This document shows positions 49,964-62,859 of a DNA stretch of 64,000 nucleotides, one piece after another; positions within the stretch are counted from its first letter, which is position 1, and the number at the start of each line of letters is the position of its first letter. The notes beneath the pieces were generated by a model that had not been told where the DNA came from, ran no database searches, and saw nothing but the letters and a program-made list of their open reading frames with translations. The stretch is from Callipepla californica brunnescens (lineage: Eukaryota; Chordata; Aves; Galliformes; Odontophoridae): NCBI GenBank assembly GCA_023055505.1, contig JALIRH010000001.1, forward strand, positions 7,504,467 to 7,568,466, given 5' to 3'. The position numbers were made by a program, and so were the translations under genes.

Positions 49964-52900
49964 ACTACTTCATGAGTACTTCAGAGAAGGGAAAGCAATC
50001 ACTCAAATTCACTTGTTCAGTTCTTTTTTCCTAAGCTCTGTTAAACTCAAAATCTTCTTAGAGAGAATAAGGGAATATATATACAGTCAAGTGGAAAGTC
50101 TGTGGCCTTTCACTAGGATGAACAAAATTGTCATTATAACTGGAAAGTGTCTGGAAAGTACTGTCTCAGAAATATATAAATGTGGATTTACCTCTTCCAA
50201 AGTTCAAAGTTTGAGTCACTATTGTATTACTGTAGTCAGTATTCATTCTTAAGAGGAATCAGGTAACTTTGGCGTAACCCTAGAAAGAAATTATCAAAAA
50301 CCAGCTGTTTTCTTCTTCTCTGCTTTATACAGTACAAGGCTGGTACTCGTTTTCTACTTCAGCTGAACTTCTTTGTTTGTAAAAAAAGGAAAATATGTCT
50401 ATACATATCTCAGATATCTCAATTTAGTGAGATTCATAACAGATTTCTTACTTCTGTGGGTATATGAAAACAACAATTACAAATAAAATTAAATTAAAAA
50501 ATCACAAATTATGTCATAGAATTTAGCCTTTGTGGATGAGATCAGACAGCTTTTTCAGAAGGTAGCCATGAAAACTGAGGGACATTATATGGCTAGGGAC
50601 CAAAAATTGTTCTTGATGTGAATCATGCCAGCACAAACAATGAACCTTCTTAATTACTTCCTTGTCTTATTATTTTACAACACAGAAACAATCAGATATG
50701 TAATCTGATATGTTTGCAGAGCACAAAGCAATCCCATGGGAAAGCTCCCGAAACCAGGATAGATAAGACCACATCTATGCTGAGCACCAAAGTAGCCTCA
50801 TTGACTCGGAATTCAAGTTTGTCTGGGATCCCTTGTGGCTCTAAGTGTCACATGAGCATATAAGCTACAACAGCTACCCAGTTCCTTCTGTGAAATTTAG
50901 TTTTTACAAGTTAGACTAACTTTCAGATGAGTAAGACATGCAAAGTGCTACAATAGTGTTACTCAGGAAAGGGACGTGAAGATGCTTTTAAGCCATTCTC
51001 TTGAAAGTCAAGCTGAGAGTACAGTGATTAACTGAACTGAGCTTGGTTTATTTATACCTGAAAAGATACAGGCAGCTTTAGGAAAATATAAGTTTAAAAT
51101 TTTCAACAAGACTGAATTCATCAAAGCACTATCATTTTCTCAGTTTCACAGCTGGTATCTTTATTCCTGTGAAGAAAGCTGAAAAATTCTTACATAACTC
51201 TTTGAAAGAACAAGTTTTCTATCAACAAGAGTGCAATGTTTTGTTGTTTGGTTTTTTTTTTAATCGGCCTAACATTTCACAATGAGCGTTTTTATTTTTT
51301 TCAGAGCAAGGATTCTGATTTCCATTCCCATCATCCTCTCCATTTCATGAAAAATACTTCCAGTGTTCCAACTAGTAAGTGATTAAACCAGCAGAAACAC
51401 AATTTTTTGTTTTCTTTTCTGATATCCTGTGACTATACAGACATAAGGTACTTTACCTTCCTTTGAAAAAGCATTATTCATGAATATGTTCTCCCAATTT
51501 AAATACTCAAGACTTCTACCATTTTATTTTTGTTTTCAAATGGCTTCTGTACTACAGTTTGCTTGGGGGGCATTTTTCATATCAGCAGGGTAAGATTAGC
51601 ATTGACATTTGTCATGAGCTATTGAAGAGACAGCAGGAACACAGTGTTAATGTTGATAGCAGTTTTCGATTTCCATCATACCAGCCTCTGAGCTCCTGCT
51701 GACATTATAACACTAACTCAAATATTAACATAAAATATTGAAAATACCATATGGATGCTGTTTGTGAATACTTGCTGTGAATGCTGAAAAGATGCTTTGC
51801 TCACAATAAATATTTATAAAACTGTATGAAATGGCACAGACATTAACTGTAAAAAAGAACTTTCATCAGAGCACTAAGATGTGGCAAAGTCCTTCATTTT
51901 CTGGAAGCACATTAGAATGCAGTGGCTGTCTTCACTTAAATAGCCTGATTCTCTACTGCTGTGAACTTTGTAGAGCAATTCATGCCATTCCAGGAAAGCA
52001 AGTCTACTAGATTGCAATGGGAAGGTTTACAAAGACATAAACTATCAGATGACACAGGGCAAAGGAGAACTAAGCGGAAAATTTTTGCACAAGATTTGAA
52101 CAAGATACCAACTATTTCATTTCTAAATAAAAATGTCTCTTAGGCTTAAATCCCAGTCTCACTGAAGTTGAAGGCAAAGCATCCCTTTATATTTGATAGA
52201 GAGAAATGAGTCTTCATAAATGTAATACATTTTACAGTTGTAGACATTCTAGAGATCACTATGTAGGTAAAAAGATGTAATTTTTTTAAACTTACTAAAA
52301 ACGAGAGTTTAATGAGGATCTATTCTCACTTCAGTAAAGACAATTTCAAAATGGAAAGATAAATCAACTTCTTCCTCACAGTATTTCTGTAAGCATAAAA
52401 TTCAAGGTTAGCATGGCACTGGGGTACAAATAACATTTGTACGTGTGTCAGTCGATTCTTTCTTTTTCCAACCTAATGTGCACAGATTCATCTCTAGAAT
52501 GCTACAAGCCTGTGCTGCTAGTCATACTGAAAAATTTTTTGCGCCTTGTCACAGATGAAAGACTGATGCCAACTTGATTTTTGCATCTAGGAAACTGAAA
52601 TAATGTGAAATACAAAAGGCTGGCTAATGAAAGGGGTTCAGATTCCAAACACTCACGAGTAATGGAAATACCTGAACGACCATGCCGGATCTCTTTTCCA
52701 GGCTTAAGAGACAGATCCTTGAATGAAGGTATTTTATTTATTTCCTTGTTTACTAACTAAAAAAAAAAAAAAAGGAAAAAAATACCTTTCAGTTCAGAAG
52801 TAGAAGTGAGCTTGCAACCCTGGCCTTCCTTCCATTCCATTGTTATACTAAGGCTCATGTTTCATGCAGGCAGACTTGAAAGTATTGTAAATAGAACCTG

Positions 52901-53130
52901 TCATATTCTGTTTCGCTGGGCAGGAAATGTAACCACTGGTGCCACTGTACATCTTCTGTTGCTTGGGAAGACATTCTGCACCTTGTACTGTGAAAATGGT
53001 GACAATTAAACGATTTATTCTGTTGTCGGTATATTTCAGTTGTTTTGATTGTTTATTGAAAAAATGTATTGAAACAATTGTGAACATTTTGGGCTATCAA
53101 GTTAGTAACATTTTATGCACGTATACGATG
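49964..53130. other. Unique non-coding stretch
   Basis: No nameable repeat apart from T- and A-runs (51252-51261, 52759-52773). An exon-like 70-bp segment at 51305-51374 is described under findings. Confidence 0.6.
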
Positions 53131-53186
53131 CTATATGTATATGTATATGTGTATGTGTATGTGTATACACACACACATATATATAA
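53131..53186. repeat. (TATGTG)n with palindromic TG/CA switch
   Basis: TATATGTATATGTG-type units are followed by GTGTATACACACACACATATATATA. The switch from TG to CA repeats forms an inverted repeat centred on GTATAC, and the whole block alternates purine and pyrimidine, as Z-DNA-prone sequence does. Confidence 0.93.
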
Positions 53187-53874
53187 CCCTTTGAATTCCT
53201 TTATATAAATGTATGTATGAAAATCATACCTTGATTATAGATAAAATTTTGCACTCATCACTATACTCTGAATCTTGTTCTGATGTGAATCTAGTATGTC
53301 ACCTGCTTTTGTGTGAGCCTGAGTGCATTGATCGCTCTCACACAGACTCACGCAGCAGGCTATAGCCAGAGGTTGCTCCAGAGAACTGCTTCTGCAGAAA
53401 TCTGTGTTCCACCTTAGCAGGGTTCAAATAATAGTAACTTCATAGGAGAGGTGAAGAAAGCTGCCACAGGTACTCACATGAACACACAAACACTTTCACT
53501 GCAAGAATTTCCTGTTGATCCTATTCACTTAATTTAAACACAGTATTATTTTTTATGTTTTATTTGAGCCTCAGATTACCCTAAAAGCATGAAATATCAC
53601 AGAAGCATTTTGATTACTTACGTTTAAGCTAAGAATGCAGTGTAGCCCATTAGTGAAAATATAGAGATGTAGATCTATCAAATGAGAAATAGATGTAACA
53701 GTCATTAATGGTAATATAAGCTCTGTGCACAGAAGTGTGAAACAAAACATTTCTGCCTGCTTTAGGAAGTCATTTTTTCTGCATTAAGTGCAAAGCCTCT
53801 AAAACAATAGAAATGCCCAGGTCCAGCTCTCTGAATACAAAACAGTCAAGCCAATATAAATATGATTTTATTTA

Positions 53875-54250
53875 AAGGAATACATTTAGGCTGACAACAA
53901 GTGAGCTGTGTGGCTCAGTGATAAACCCGAGCAAATGGGGTTTGTAATGGAAATGTTGACAGATTCCCTGCCCTCACAGCACTATCGTTATCTATTGCAT
54001 TGCACATTAAACGCACATATCACCTGATAAATACCTAGCATGTTAAATCTGATAAAACTTTTACTGAATCAAACAGACAAGGAGTTGAACGTGATAAACA
54101 AGCTCCTGTATCTGATCTATCAGATAAGTAAACAACTGAACATGATACAGTACATCACTGTCATGTGATTAAGGTCACCCCTTGGAATTGCCACAATCAG
54201 AGTGAAAGCTGTGGTTTAAAAATCTAGCCATGAGCTTTTATTTATCTATT
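53875..54250. promoter_or_regulatory. Candidate enhancer: cluster of GATA-type motifs
   Basis: Within about 210 bp there are six GATAA/TTATC cores: 53920-53924, 53988-53992 (minus strand), 54026-54030, 54051-54055, 54093-54097 and 54123-54127, the last within CTATCAGATAAG. Homeodomain-like ATTAA cores and a nuclear-receptor-type half site (AAGGTCACC near 54170) are also present. The segment has no repeat character and higher complexity than its flanks. Enhancer function is inference from motif density; no conservation data were available. Confidence 0.3.
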
Positions 54251-57200
54251 TTTAATTGGGGTCACAAACCTTTGTCAACTAAACTTTGAAAATTGACAAA
54301 TGTAAATACAAAGAGACTCCTGCATTAATAGTGCTCAAAAGAGCACGTACTTGCTCACACACTTCAATCTCTTCACCTCTATCAAAATAGTCACTTTCTT
54401 TATGCAGAACTACTTTCTCATTTTAACACATAAGTGAACGTTAAATATTTTTTTTCATAGATGACCCAGAAGATGGAAGATCGTTAAATCAAGAATGAGT
54501 TCAGTCAGAAGACAGATCTTTACATAATGGAGTGAAAACTGTGTTATTAAATTTATGATAGAATGACCCACGGAAAGGCTGTTCCTGGTGGAAGAAGCTA
54601 TTTTATCAAGTCAGTCCTGCAGCAGTGTGAAAAGCTGCAGTGAGAGACAAGCAGAGCTGTCAGCAGGCTATTGAGGAGAATGTGTTGTTAAGAAGGATGT
54701 AGGGAGGTGAGCAGATTAGGCACTGCAGTTTGGTTTGCAAGAAAGAGCAATACACTGATTACACATCGTGTGAGGCTGAACTGTTGGATGTGAGAGTTAA
54801 TATTTCATGAAAATCATCTAAAACGGCTCAGTATGTAGCTGAGTTTCATGTATTTCTGAACTCGTTTTCTTCCAAATGCATTTCTCGAGTACACTTGAAA
54901 GAGGCACTGCTTGTAGCAGCTAACAGTGGAAAGACTCTACCTTGCTTCTGTGCATATCAGTTTTACACACTGGATTTCAAAGTACTAGTGTTCCAGATAT
55001 AATCTTTTTCCCGCACATAACAATCACCCTTCTTCCCCTCTCTTCAGAGTTGCTTAATTGTCATCTTGGAGCATGGCAGTCAGACTTCAGGACATACTGA
55101 ATCATGCCTCTTACTCTGGTCAGTAAGTGGTCCCCAGAGCAAGGAGGAAAAATCCTGGATATAGATAATTACACATCTGGAAGTTAGTACAGGGAGAATG
55201 TGTGATTTCCTTGGATGTCCCAATATATATTTTCATAACAATATTTTTATCAATAGCTAATTCACTAAAGGTTTTATACCTATTGAGTCCTATGAAACTG
55301 TCACTACAATTTTCTCAGTAAAAAAAAAAAAGAGAGAAAATATAAAAAATAAGATAAAATTACTGTTTTTGGTTTTTCTGAATGAACGCATACTCTTAAA
55401 TTTCACTGAGGAGTCCTCAGTAAAAATGTATTGCCTGGCTTCTAAACACTGATTATACTTCTTCTTTCATTTGAAGTTCTCTAGTTCAGTTTTCTTCAGA
55501 AAATTTCAGATTTGGTTATTCAGTCTCTGTTCCCTCTAATGTTCAAGGTATTTTCTCATACATTTTCACACCATAAGAAAAAACAATAAAAAAACTATTT
55601 TCATATAAATACTGAGTTGAATATTTTATAAAAAGCCTTTTAAATCTACTAAAAATTGCTACGGAATTTTGCCTAATTTTTCTCTGCATGATCTCATGAA
55701 CAGGAAAAAGAAACAATTGTTATTTTGAGGAGCCTCTGTTCAATCCCCCTCCATATAAAATCTAATTTGATAGATAGCCTGTCAAACAAATATATAGCCT
55801 GGGAGCTTCGCAAAACCTTACAAGGTCAAAGTCTACCATTCAAGCTTTTCTCATACAATCTTATAATAATTTATACTGTTTTTCTTGTTAATGTGAAAGA
55901 TTATCCGTAAAATAGGTCTCTCAATGACATGAAATAATAATAACTAAAAATATGAACAAAGATATTCACTTGTCTGTAATTCATAAGGGAATACATTCCT
56001 TGCAAACGTATACACACATGCACACTTCTCATGCATCCATTTAAAATAAAATTCTGTATGCAAAGATTCCTGAATATCATGAATCTGAGCTCTCTAGGTG
56101 TATATTACCCTTCATGTTCAAGGGTTTTCCCAAACAGATTTTTTCAAGAAGAAATCTTGTTTTTGTTAATACCTTCTTTGTGAGGAGGTTTCCTGAGCTT
56201 GTTCTTTCTGAAGTAGCTGTGATGAGGATGATTTAATTAGAGTAGCAATGACCCACCTAAGCAGGATGCAATGGTATGGCAGTGGGCCCAGGTGTAGGAT
56301 AATGAGAAAGGGACACCTTCAGACTAAGGCTGTTTACACAGCAATTCAGATAAGCAAAGCTGTGGGAAGAAGCGAAGCTTCTGGAGGCAGTTGTTAACTT
56401 TCAGTTTAGAATTCATCTTCAGTAGATTTTTCAGAAATGACATGTGAGGATAACAGCACTTTAAAGATAGACTGAAATTTTTCAACACAGCCCAAAATCT
56501 GAATCTCAGTGGGTGAAAACTTGGTTGGCATTCAATTAAGCCTTTTCTTGGTTGATTTCTACAAACCTGTGCAGGGGCTGTATCTTCACAGCTGATTTTT
56601 AGCTTTTATTTCTGCATGTTTCCAACCTATTTCAACCCAGTTACGAAGTGGAAACTTCATATTTTTGTTAGCTGTGGCTGGCTGTATTCATCTTTCAGAA
56701 AATGAATATCTACAGAAAAGATTTCTTATTGAAGTAAAGAGAAACTGTGTTGATTTCATTCTGCTTTTGATGAAACTATAAACTTTTATCGTTTTTTTTT
56801 TTTTTTTTTTGGTAGAGAATATTTTCAGGTATGAAAAGAATTCCACAGATTTGCTCGCAGCTGATTCTTTTCTCAATACTGATAGCTCTACTATTTTTAG
56901 TGTGAAATGTTTCAAACTGAATACCTCTGTCTCAGCTTTTATTACATAGGACGTAATTTATTCTAATTAAAAGAATATAATACCTCTTAGCTTACTCACA
57001 TCCCCCATTTTATTTTTAGAGATGTAAGGACAAGGCACTGTATCCCAGTTTTGTAAGTATTACAGAAAAAAAATACAGAAAAACAAGGAATCCCATTGTA
57101 CTCTTATGTGGATGTTCTCTCTCCCAAATGATACCCACAATACAAAAAGAAAAGTAGTATTAAGTGTACTAACACTTACCTGCACAGCATATTCCTCTGC

Positions 57201-60200
57201 AGTTTTTTATCTCACTCTTTCTGTACGAAAGGCAATACCTCACTGTCCAGAGAAAAAGAGGAGATTTACCAGCTCATAAGAAAGGGCTCATCATTTAGTA
57301 ACAACTCCAAAAAAATTTTGCCTGCTGAGAAGAAGGGATTGTGAGAGAGAAACATGTCTCAAGGATAAATGAAAGACCAAACTGACAGCAAATCCCAACT
57401 TAAAAAAGTGGTGTGCTAGTTAGAAGGCCAGGCAGTAGCTTTCACTAGTGCTGTCAGTTGTTCTATGGAAAACACAGTGAATAAAAAAGAACTGGGAAAA
57501 ACAAAAAAGCAAAGACATGTAAAATGTGAAATAACCACGAAGTATAAATACTGCATGATCAACAAACTGAAATATGTGTTGTAAGTTTTCTCTTTCTCCA
57601 GTTTCTCTTTCAAGAAGAAAGTAAAAAAGATCTAACATGAAATAGAATAGAATTAGAAATTGTCTCATGACGATGTTGTTCAAACCTGACCAAAAGAAAA
57701 ACAAGATGCAGTAGAAAAAGCTTTTCATTATACAATTTCAAAAATGACGGACTGTCATAGCAGAGATAACGGAGGCTGAGACATTAATTTTGAGTTTATG
57801 AACAGTTCTATCCCATTTCCAGTTCCGTATCTCTATCAGGAACTAAAATGATGTTAAGTTTCATCTGTTCATATCAATCTTCTTTTAACGCTTTAAAGAA
57901 GCCAAACATTTATCAACATGGAAATATTTCTGATTGCACAATTTTGCCTTCCAAACAGAAATAAAACCAAAATTTCTTAAACCAAACCACACAACAAACT
58001 TTTCTATTTAAATTACATTTCTCTAAGTTTTTAACACTAACACATTCTAGACTGAAGTTGGCCTAAGATTTTTACATTAGGTTTTAGACAACAGTATGTT
58101 TTTATAGCTGAGCTGTAAAACATTGAAAAACTACGTATGTAACAGAAATAATCACAGAGCCTGGAGTATAGAGGCACCTGTGAGTATACTAATAATAAAT
58201 ACATCTCGATGTTATGAAATCAATTTATTACAGCAGTTCTACTCTAGTACTGTATTTTGAGCTCAGTTTTCTTGCTGAATATGCTGGGCTTATACGCTTG
58301 TTTAGTCATAATACAAAAGCTAGAAGTGAAAGTTGTAAAAGTAAAGTGAATTGATTATGAGCATAAATATTTAGCAAATAGAAGAATGTTTTAATTCTAA
58401 AGAATTTATTTCTAAAGAGAGGAAGAATGGATTGTTAGAAGGACAGGCTTTCCTATGGCAGGTGATTTGTTTTTATTTACTACTTCAAGCATTGATTTAC
58501 CATAAAAGTAGAGACTGATTTTACTGTTTGAATTAGTCTTGTGTAAAGGTGGTTGGTTTCAAACATAAACAACTTTTAATGAGCAAGAGGATTATACATA
58601 TGAAAAATGTTAGAAAATAAAACCTGTAAATTCAACTCACATTTTACCCTTGACCAGCATTACATTCTATGGTCTTTTAACTCTATGACAATATTGGTGG
58701 AACTCTGTAAATATCTTTCTTTGCGATTCGAAATTCACATACATGCCACAAGGAACATCTCCATATAGTAAAAGAAAATGAATATCACACACATTCTTTT
58801 ATAAAAAAAAAAAAAAGAGCCTGAGAGGGGACTTTAATCACAACAGCATACCCAGTATCTCTCAGTTCCAATAGGCACTCTACAACTTCTCTTTAATAAG
58901 TAATAACTTCGGTAAGTGTTCCACTCCTGCTGTCTTGAATATGAACAGTCTCTATCCTTTATCTGCAAGGAATCCAGACAGAAAAAAGAAGTTCTTTCCT
59001 GAGATTCAGGAAAGATTCAGGTGAAAATCAAGCATGGGAACTACAATATGCCAATATGGAAGGCAGTCAGACTTACTAAATTATGCAATATTAGGTGTTG
59101 TCTTCTTCCAGTCCTGTAAATAATTTATGGCTTGCATAAAAAAATTTCAAAAGTTTCATTTTAACACCCAAAGATTATAATGTAGAAAACAAAGTTATAA
59201 TTTACAGATCCAACTCAAGGAGACCATGAACTTGAAGACTTCCTATTATTATATTGTTAATAAGGGCTCTGATACAGGGTTAGTTACTTTTACTATTTTT
59301 TTTTTTCATTCACATCAGGTTATGATTTCATTTTCATATAACATTTTTAAGCTTTTTTACTGTGCTTAACATTTTTTTTATTTGCGAAGGAACCAGTTTT
59401 CAGATAGAACGTTAATGAGAGAAGTTAGTAATTGCAGCAGATATTCTGCTGTACAGAGTATATAAGAGTACTAAATGTAAAGCACTCCAAAATTCAAAGT
59501 CTCTGAAATATTGTCCAGCACTTTCTGTCCCACTGATCTCAGTTGTGATACCACAGACAGACACATTTGTTGGAATTGCATGCTTTCTTGTGGATAAAAT
59601 ATAGTCTGTTATTTAAGATTGCTTTCCATGAGTATCAAAAGAATATCTAAGGCTAGAGTTATTTGAGAATTCATGTGTTTACGATTAATTATTCAGGAAT
59701 CATATTGATGAGCAGGGTACAAATAAATTGACGTGTCACTTTCATGATGTTGTTCAATGTTACTTTACTGGGAAATAATTCTGGCTTTCCCTGGCCTCTG
59801 AATGCTGAATTCACAAAAAATAATGAAAAATATATTTGATAAAAATGAATGAGAGATGAGATTATTTTAAACATTCAGTGAACTGAGGCATCTACATTGT
59901 TTTTAAAGTCTAATTTTTAACTGCATTATTTACCATAGAACCATTACAATATATCATGTTATTGTGCTGTCATATAGACACACTAAATCCATGTACTAAG
60001 TTCCTTGTAGTTTTTTAGATGATTATTTATGTGCAATAGCATCTTTTCAGGCAAAAATAATTAACATGAGTATTTTTCCTTATGTTTAGAGCTTAAATGA
60101 GTCTAAAAAACAAGTGCTAAAAAAAAAAAAAGTTTTGTAACGCTAATATAGAGATACAATTAGGAGTGGAGAAATATCATTGTAGCAATTTAAATTCTTG

Positions 60201-60290
60201 TACAGACTCTTCATTGTATTTCACACCAGGATAGTGTAGATCTCATATCACTTCTTATGCTTTGTTTACCTGTTTTTCATTTGTATTGCA
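54251..60290. other. Unique AT-rich non-coding stretch
   Basis: I see only homopolymer runs (T at 56790-56811, A at 55320-55331, 58803-58815 and 60119-60131) and no interspersed repeat that I can name. An exon-like 75-bp segment at 55048-55122 is described under findings. This is the longest repeat-poor part of the window. Confidence 0.6.
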
Positions 60291-61654
60291 GGAAGCCCAA
60301 CAGTGCTCCACAGCTGAACATGATGTGAAGAGAACTTACCCAAGGATGAAACTACACAGCCCATACATTTGCACTTTCTCTTGCCTGCCCACAAAATTAT
60401 GTCACTTTCTTACGTGGCTGACTAAAGAGCATAAGGGGATGAGGATAGAAAAAGGAAGGAAACCTGTGCCTATAAGATATTTGCACATATAAGTGAAAAG
60501 AGTAAAAAGGGGATAAATACAGCAGTCTCAAAGGACTTCATCCTCAGAAATACCTGTGATTGCCCTTGATAATCATTGCAGTGAAGGTTCTATGAACAGA
60601 TTACCATTCAGAGGGATTTACCATCAGATAACCACCTTTACCCTAGAGGGAAAAAGGTAGAAGGAAAACTTTTCATCAAGTGATAGAGGACCCGAGGAGA
60701 AGCTATTTAAATTATCCAGAAATTACATGGACTGGAAGAGGAAAAGGGGAGCTTAGAATGGAGGGAGAAAAGTGTTTCCTTGCGTTCAAAATCATCAGCT
60801 ACAAAAGCCTCCAGTGTTATATCCTTAGGCTGCTTCAATAGGCTATATCAATCATCCAAATTCCAAAGCTGGATTTCCTGTTTGCCTTCTCTTTCCACAA
60901 GCAGTGCCTGCAGCTATTCCTGCTGCTGGCATCAGTCCTGCTGATGCAGGGTCTAGTGGGCAATATCTGTCACACCTATTTTCAGCTTACATCTGAAACT
61001 GCGAACTCTGATGAGATTCCTTGATTGTGATGAAGAAGGTAGTATTTGTGATGTTCAGCTGGTTGGTTGGTTAATTTGGTTTCGAAAAAGCTCTAAGTTG
61101 CTCAAAGGTATTTGAACCTTCATTACCTGCTTTCCAGATGAGTGTAGCATCAGCAGTAGCTTGCTGAGACACTGTCCAGTCAGTCTGGAGACAGAGAAGG
61201 GGGAAAAAGTTCATAGGGTCTCTCTTTCTTAGCATGAAAGCAGAGTTGGGACTGGCTGGCCCTAATGTTTATTACATGTTTTAACAATTAATTTTATGTA
61301 AACAGAATCTTTGGAGAACACATTCGGCAACAAAGGAGCAGTTGCAATAGACTTTGACAGATCCAGCAGTTTATCTTCAGGTACTATTAACATCTGGAAG
61401 TGCTTCCTGTATAGGAGTAACATATTTTTTTTCTACTTTTACAAGTCTAGTGTGTGGTGGTTTTGTTTGTTTGTTTTTGTGATTTTAGGAGTTTTTCTGT
61501 TTTTGTCTGTTTTGTTGTTTCTATTTAGTTGAAATGAGCAGAAATGGCAAGTAATACTTCACAATCTTACAGTGGGGAGGAAATAATCTGCATTTACCCC
61601 AACACATCACTTCCAGAAGGTTAATGTTTTCATATTAAAGGAGAGAAGAAAGGG
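60291..61654. other. Unique stretch with two exon-like segments
   Basis: Acceptor-like sites stand before 60292 and 61306 (see findings). GC is a little higher around 60880-61010. No repeat is recognised. Confidence 0.45.
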
Positions 61655-61707
61655 AAATATCTCCAAAGGTCCCTTCCAACATTTATGATTCTGTGTGATT
61701 CTGTGAA
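61655..61707 (+). repeat. CR1 LINE 3' tail
   Basis: ATATCTCCAAAGGTCCCTTCCAACATTTATGATTCTGTGTGATTCTGTGA: the terminal ~50 bp of CR1, + orientation. Confidence 0.92.
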
Positions 61708-62436
61708 ATAATTCACATCAGCAGTCTAAGCTGGCATAATATCTTCCCCTTAGCAAAGTGTATTTCAACTTAGATAGGTTTGCAAATACTGTTGGGAAAC
61801 AAGCTACCAAAAAATACAGAACCGACAAGATATTTTCTTAATGTTTGACATTTTCCGTAAAGCTTCACTGTTTGCACTGAAATGGTAACAAAAGTTGCTC
61901 CCACATTTGGTAAAATTACCAACAAATGTTAAGGGAACTTTTTAAAATGCCATAATTCTAGAACATTAACTCTACATGATGTGTAAAACGTCTTTATTAT
62001 TTGCAGTACTGAATCATATTTGATTCTGGGAAAATGCTTATTCTAGACCCATTACATTATCACCTCAGAAATTCCTTGTTATTTCTATCTGGGTTGATTC
62101 CTTCTACTGAGATTTATGTTTATTTAAGTATGCAGGAGCCAGATTAGTCCAGTAGTCTAACTACACTTGTTAATAATATTGTCTATTATTATTTGCATGA
62201 AAGAAAACTTCAAAGATTTTTTTTATTATCTTCATTATCTGTCTCCACCTACCCTGATATAGTGCCGTTGTCTTAGCAACTCTTGAATGTTGGCCACCAA
62301 AGCCTCATTTCAGGTTGTGCATAAATAAATAGGACATAGGAAGAATTACATTTTGGTAATTGCTACTTGCTAAAATTACAACAGAGACAGCAATCAGAGA
62401 GCAAGTTAGGCGTTTAACAACAGATCCGTACACACC

Positions 62437-62850
62437 TCTGGAACCTATGAGGAAAGTCTGAGAGACCTGGGTCTATTCAGTCTTGAGAAAAGAAGACTCA
62501 GAGGGGATCTGATCCACATCTATAAATATCTAAGGAACAGGAGGCAAAGGGACAAGGCTGAACTCTTCTCAGCAGTGTGTGGTGATAGGACAAGGGGAAA
62601 TGGCCACAAACTGAAGCATAGGAAGTTCTGCACAAATGTGAGTAGGAACTCCTTCACAGTGCAGTGATGGAGCGCTGACACAGGCTGCACAGAGAGGTGG
62701 AGGAATGTCTCCTTCTCTGGAGACATTCTAGACCTGCCTGGACTCCTACCTGTGCAACCTGGACTACTGAGCTGCTTTGGCAGGGGGGTTGAACTCGATG
62801 ATCTCTAGAGGTCCCTTCCAACCCCTACAATTCTGTGATTCTGTATGATG
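62437..62850 (+). repeat. CR1 LINE 3' fragment
   Basis: It starts near the end of ORF2 (YEESLRDLGLFSLEKRRLRG by translation, then GDRTRGNG). It runs through the 3' untranslated region (GGCAGGGGGGTTGAACTCGA, TGATCTCTAGAGGTCCCTTCCAACCCC) to terminal ATTCTGTG units. The translated match is close to the family form, so it looks younger than most copies here. About 410 bp remain. Confidence 0.96.
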
Positions 62851-62859
62851 ACAGCTGTT

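Noticed and set aside
49800..50252. 150-codon + strand open frame
   Set aside because: About a third of it is a Ser/Leu/Phe/Pro translation of the polypyrimidine tract, which has almost no stop codons by composition; the rest matches nothing.
54467..54503. Acceptor-like TTTTTTTTCATAG followed by a short frame ending in TGA
   Set aside because: Only about a dozen codons, no polyadenylation signal nearby and no recognisable peptide.
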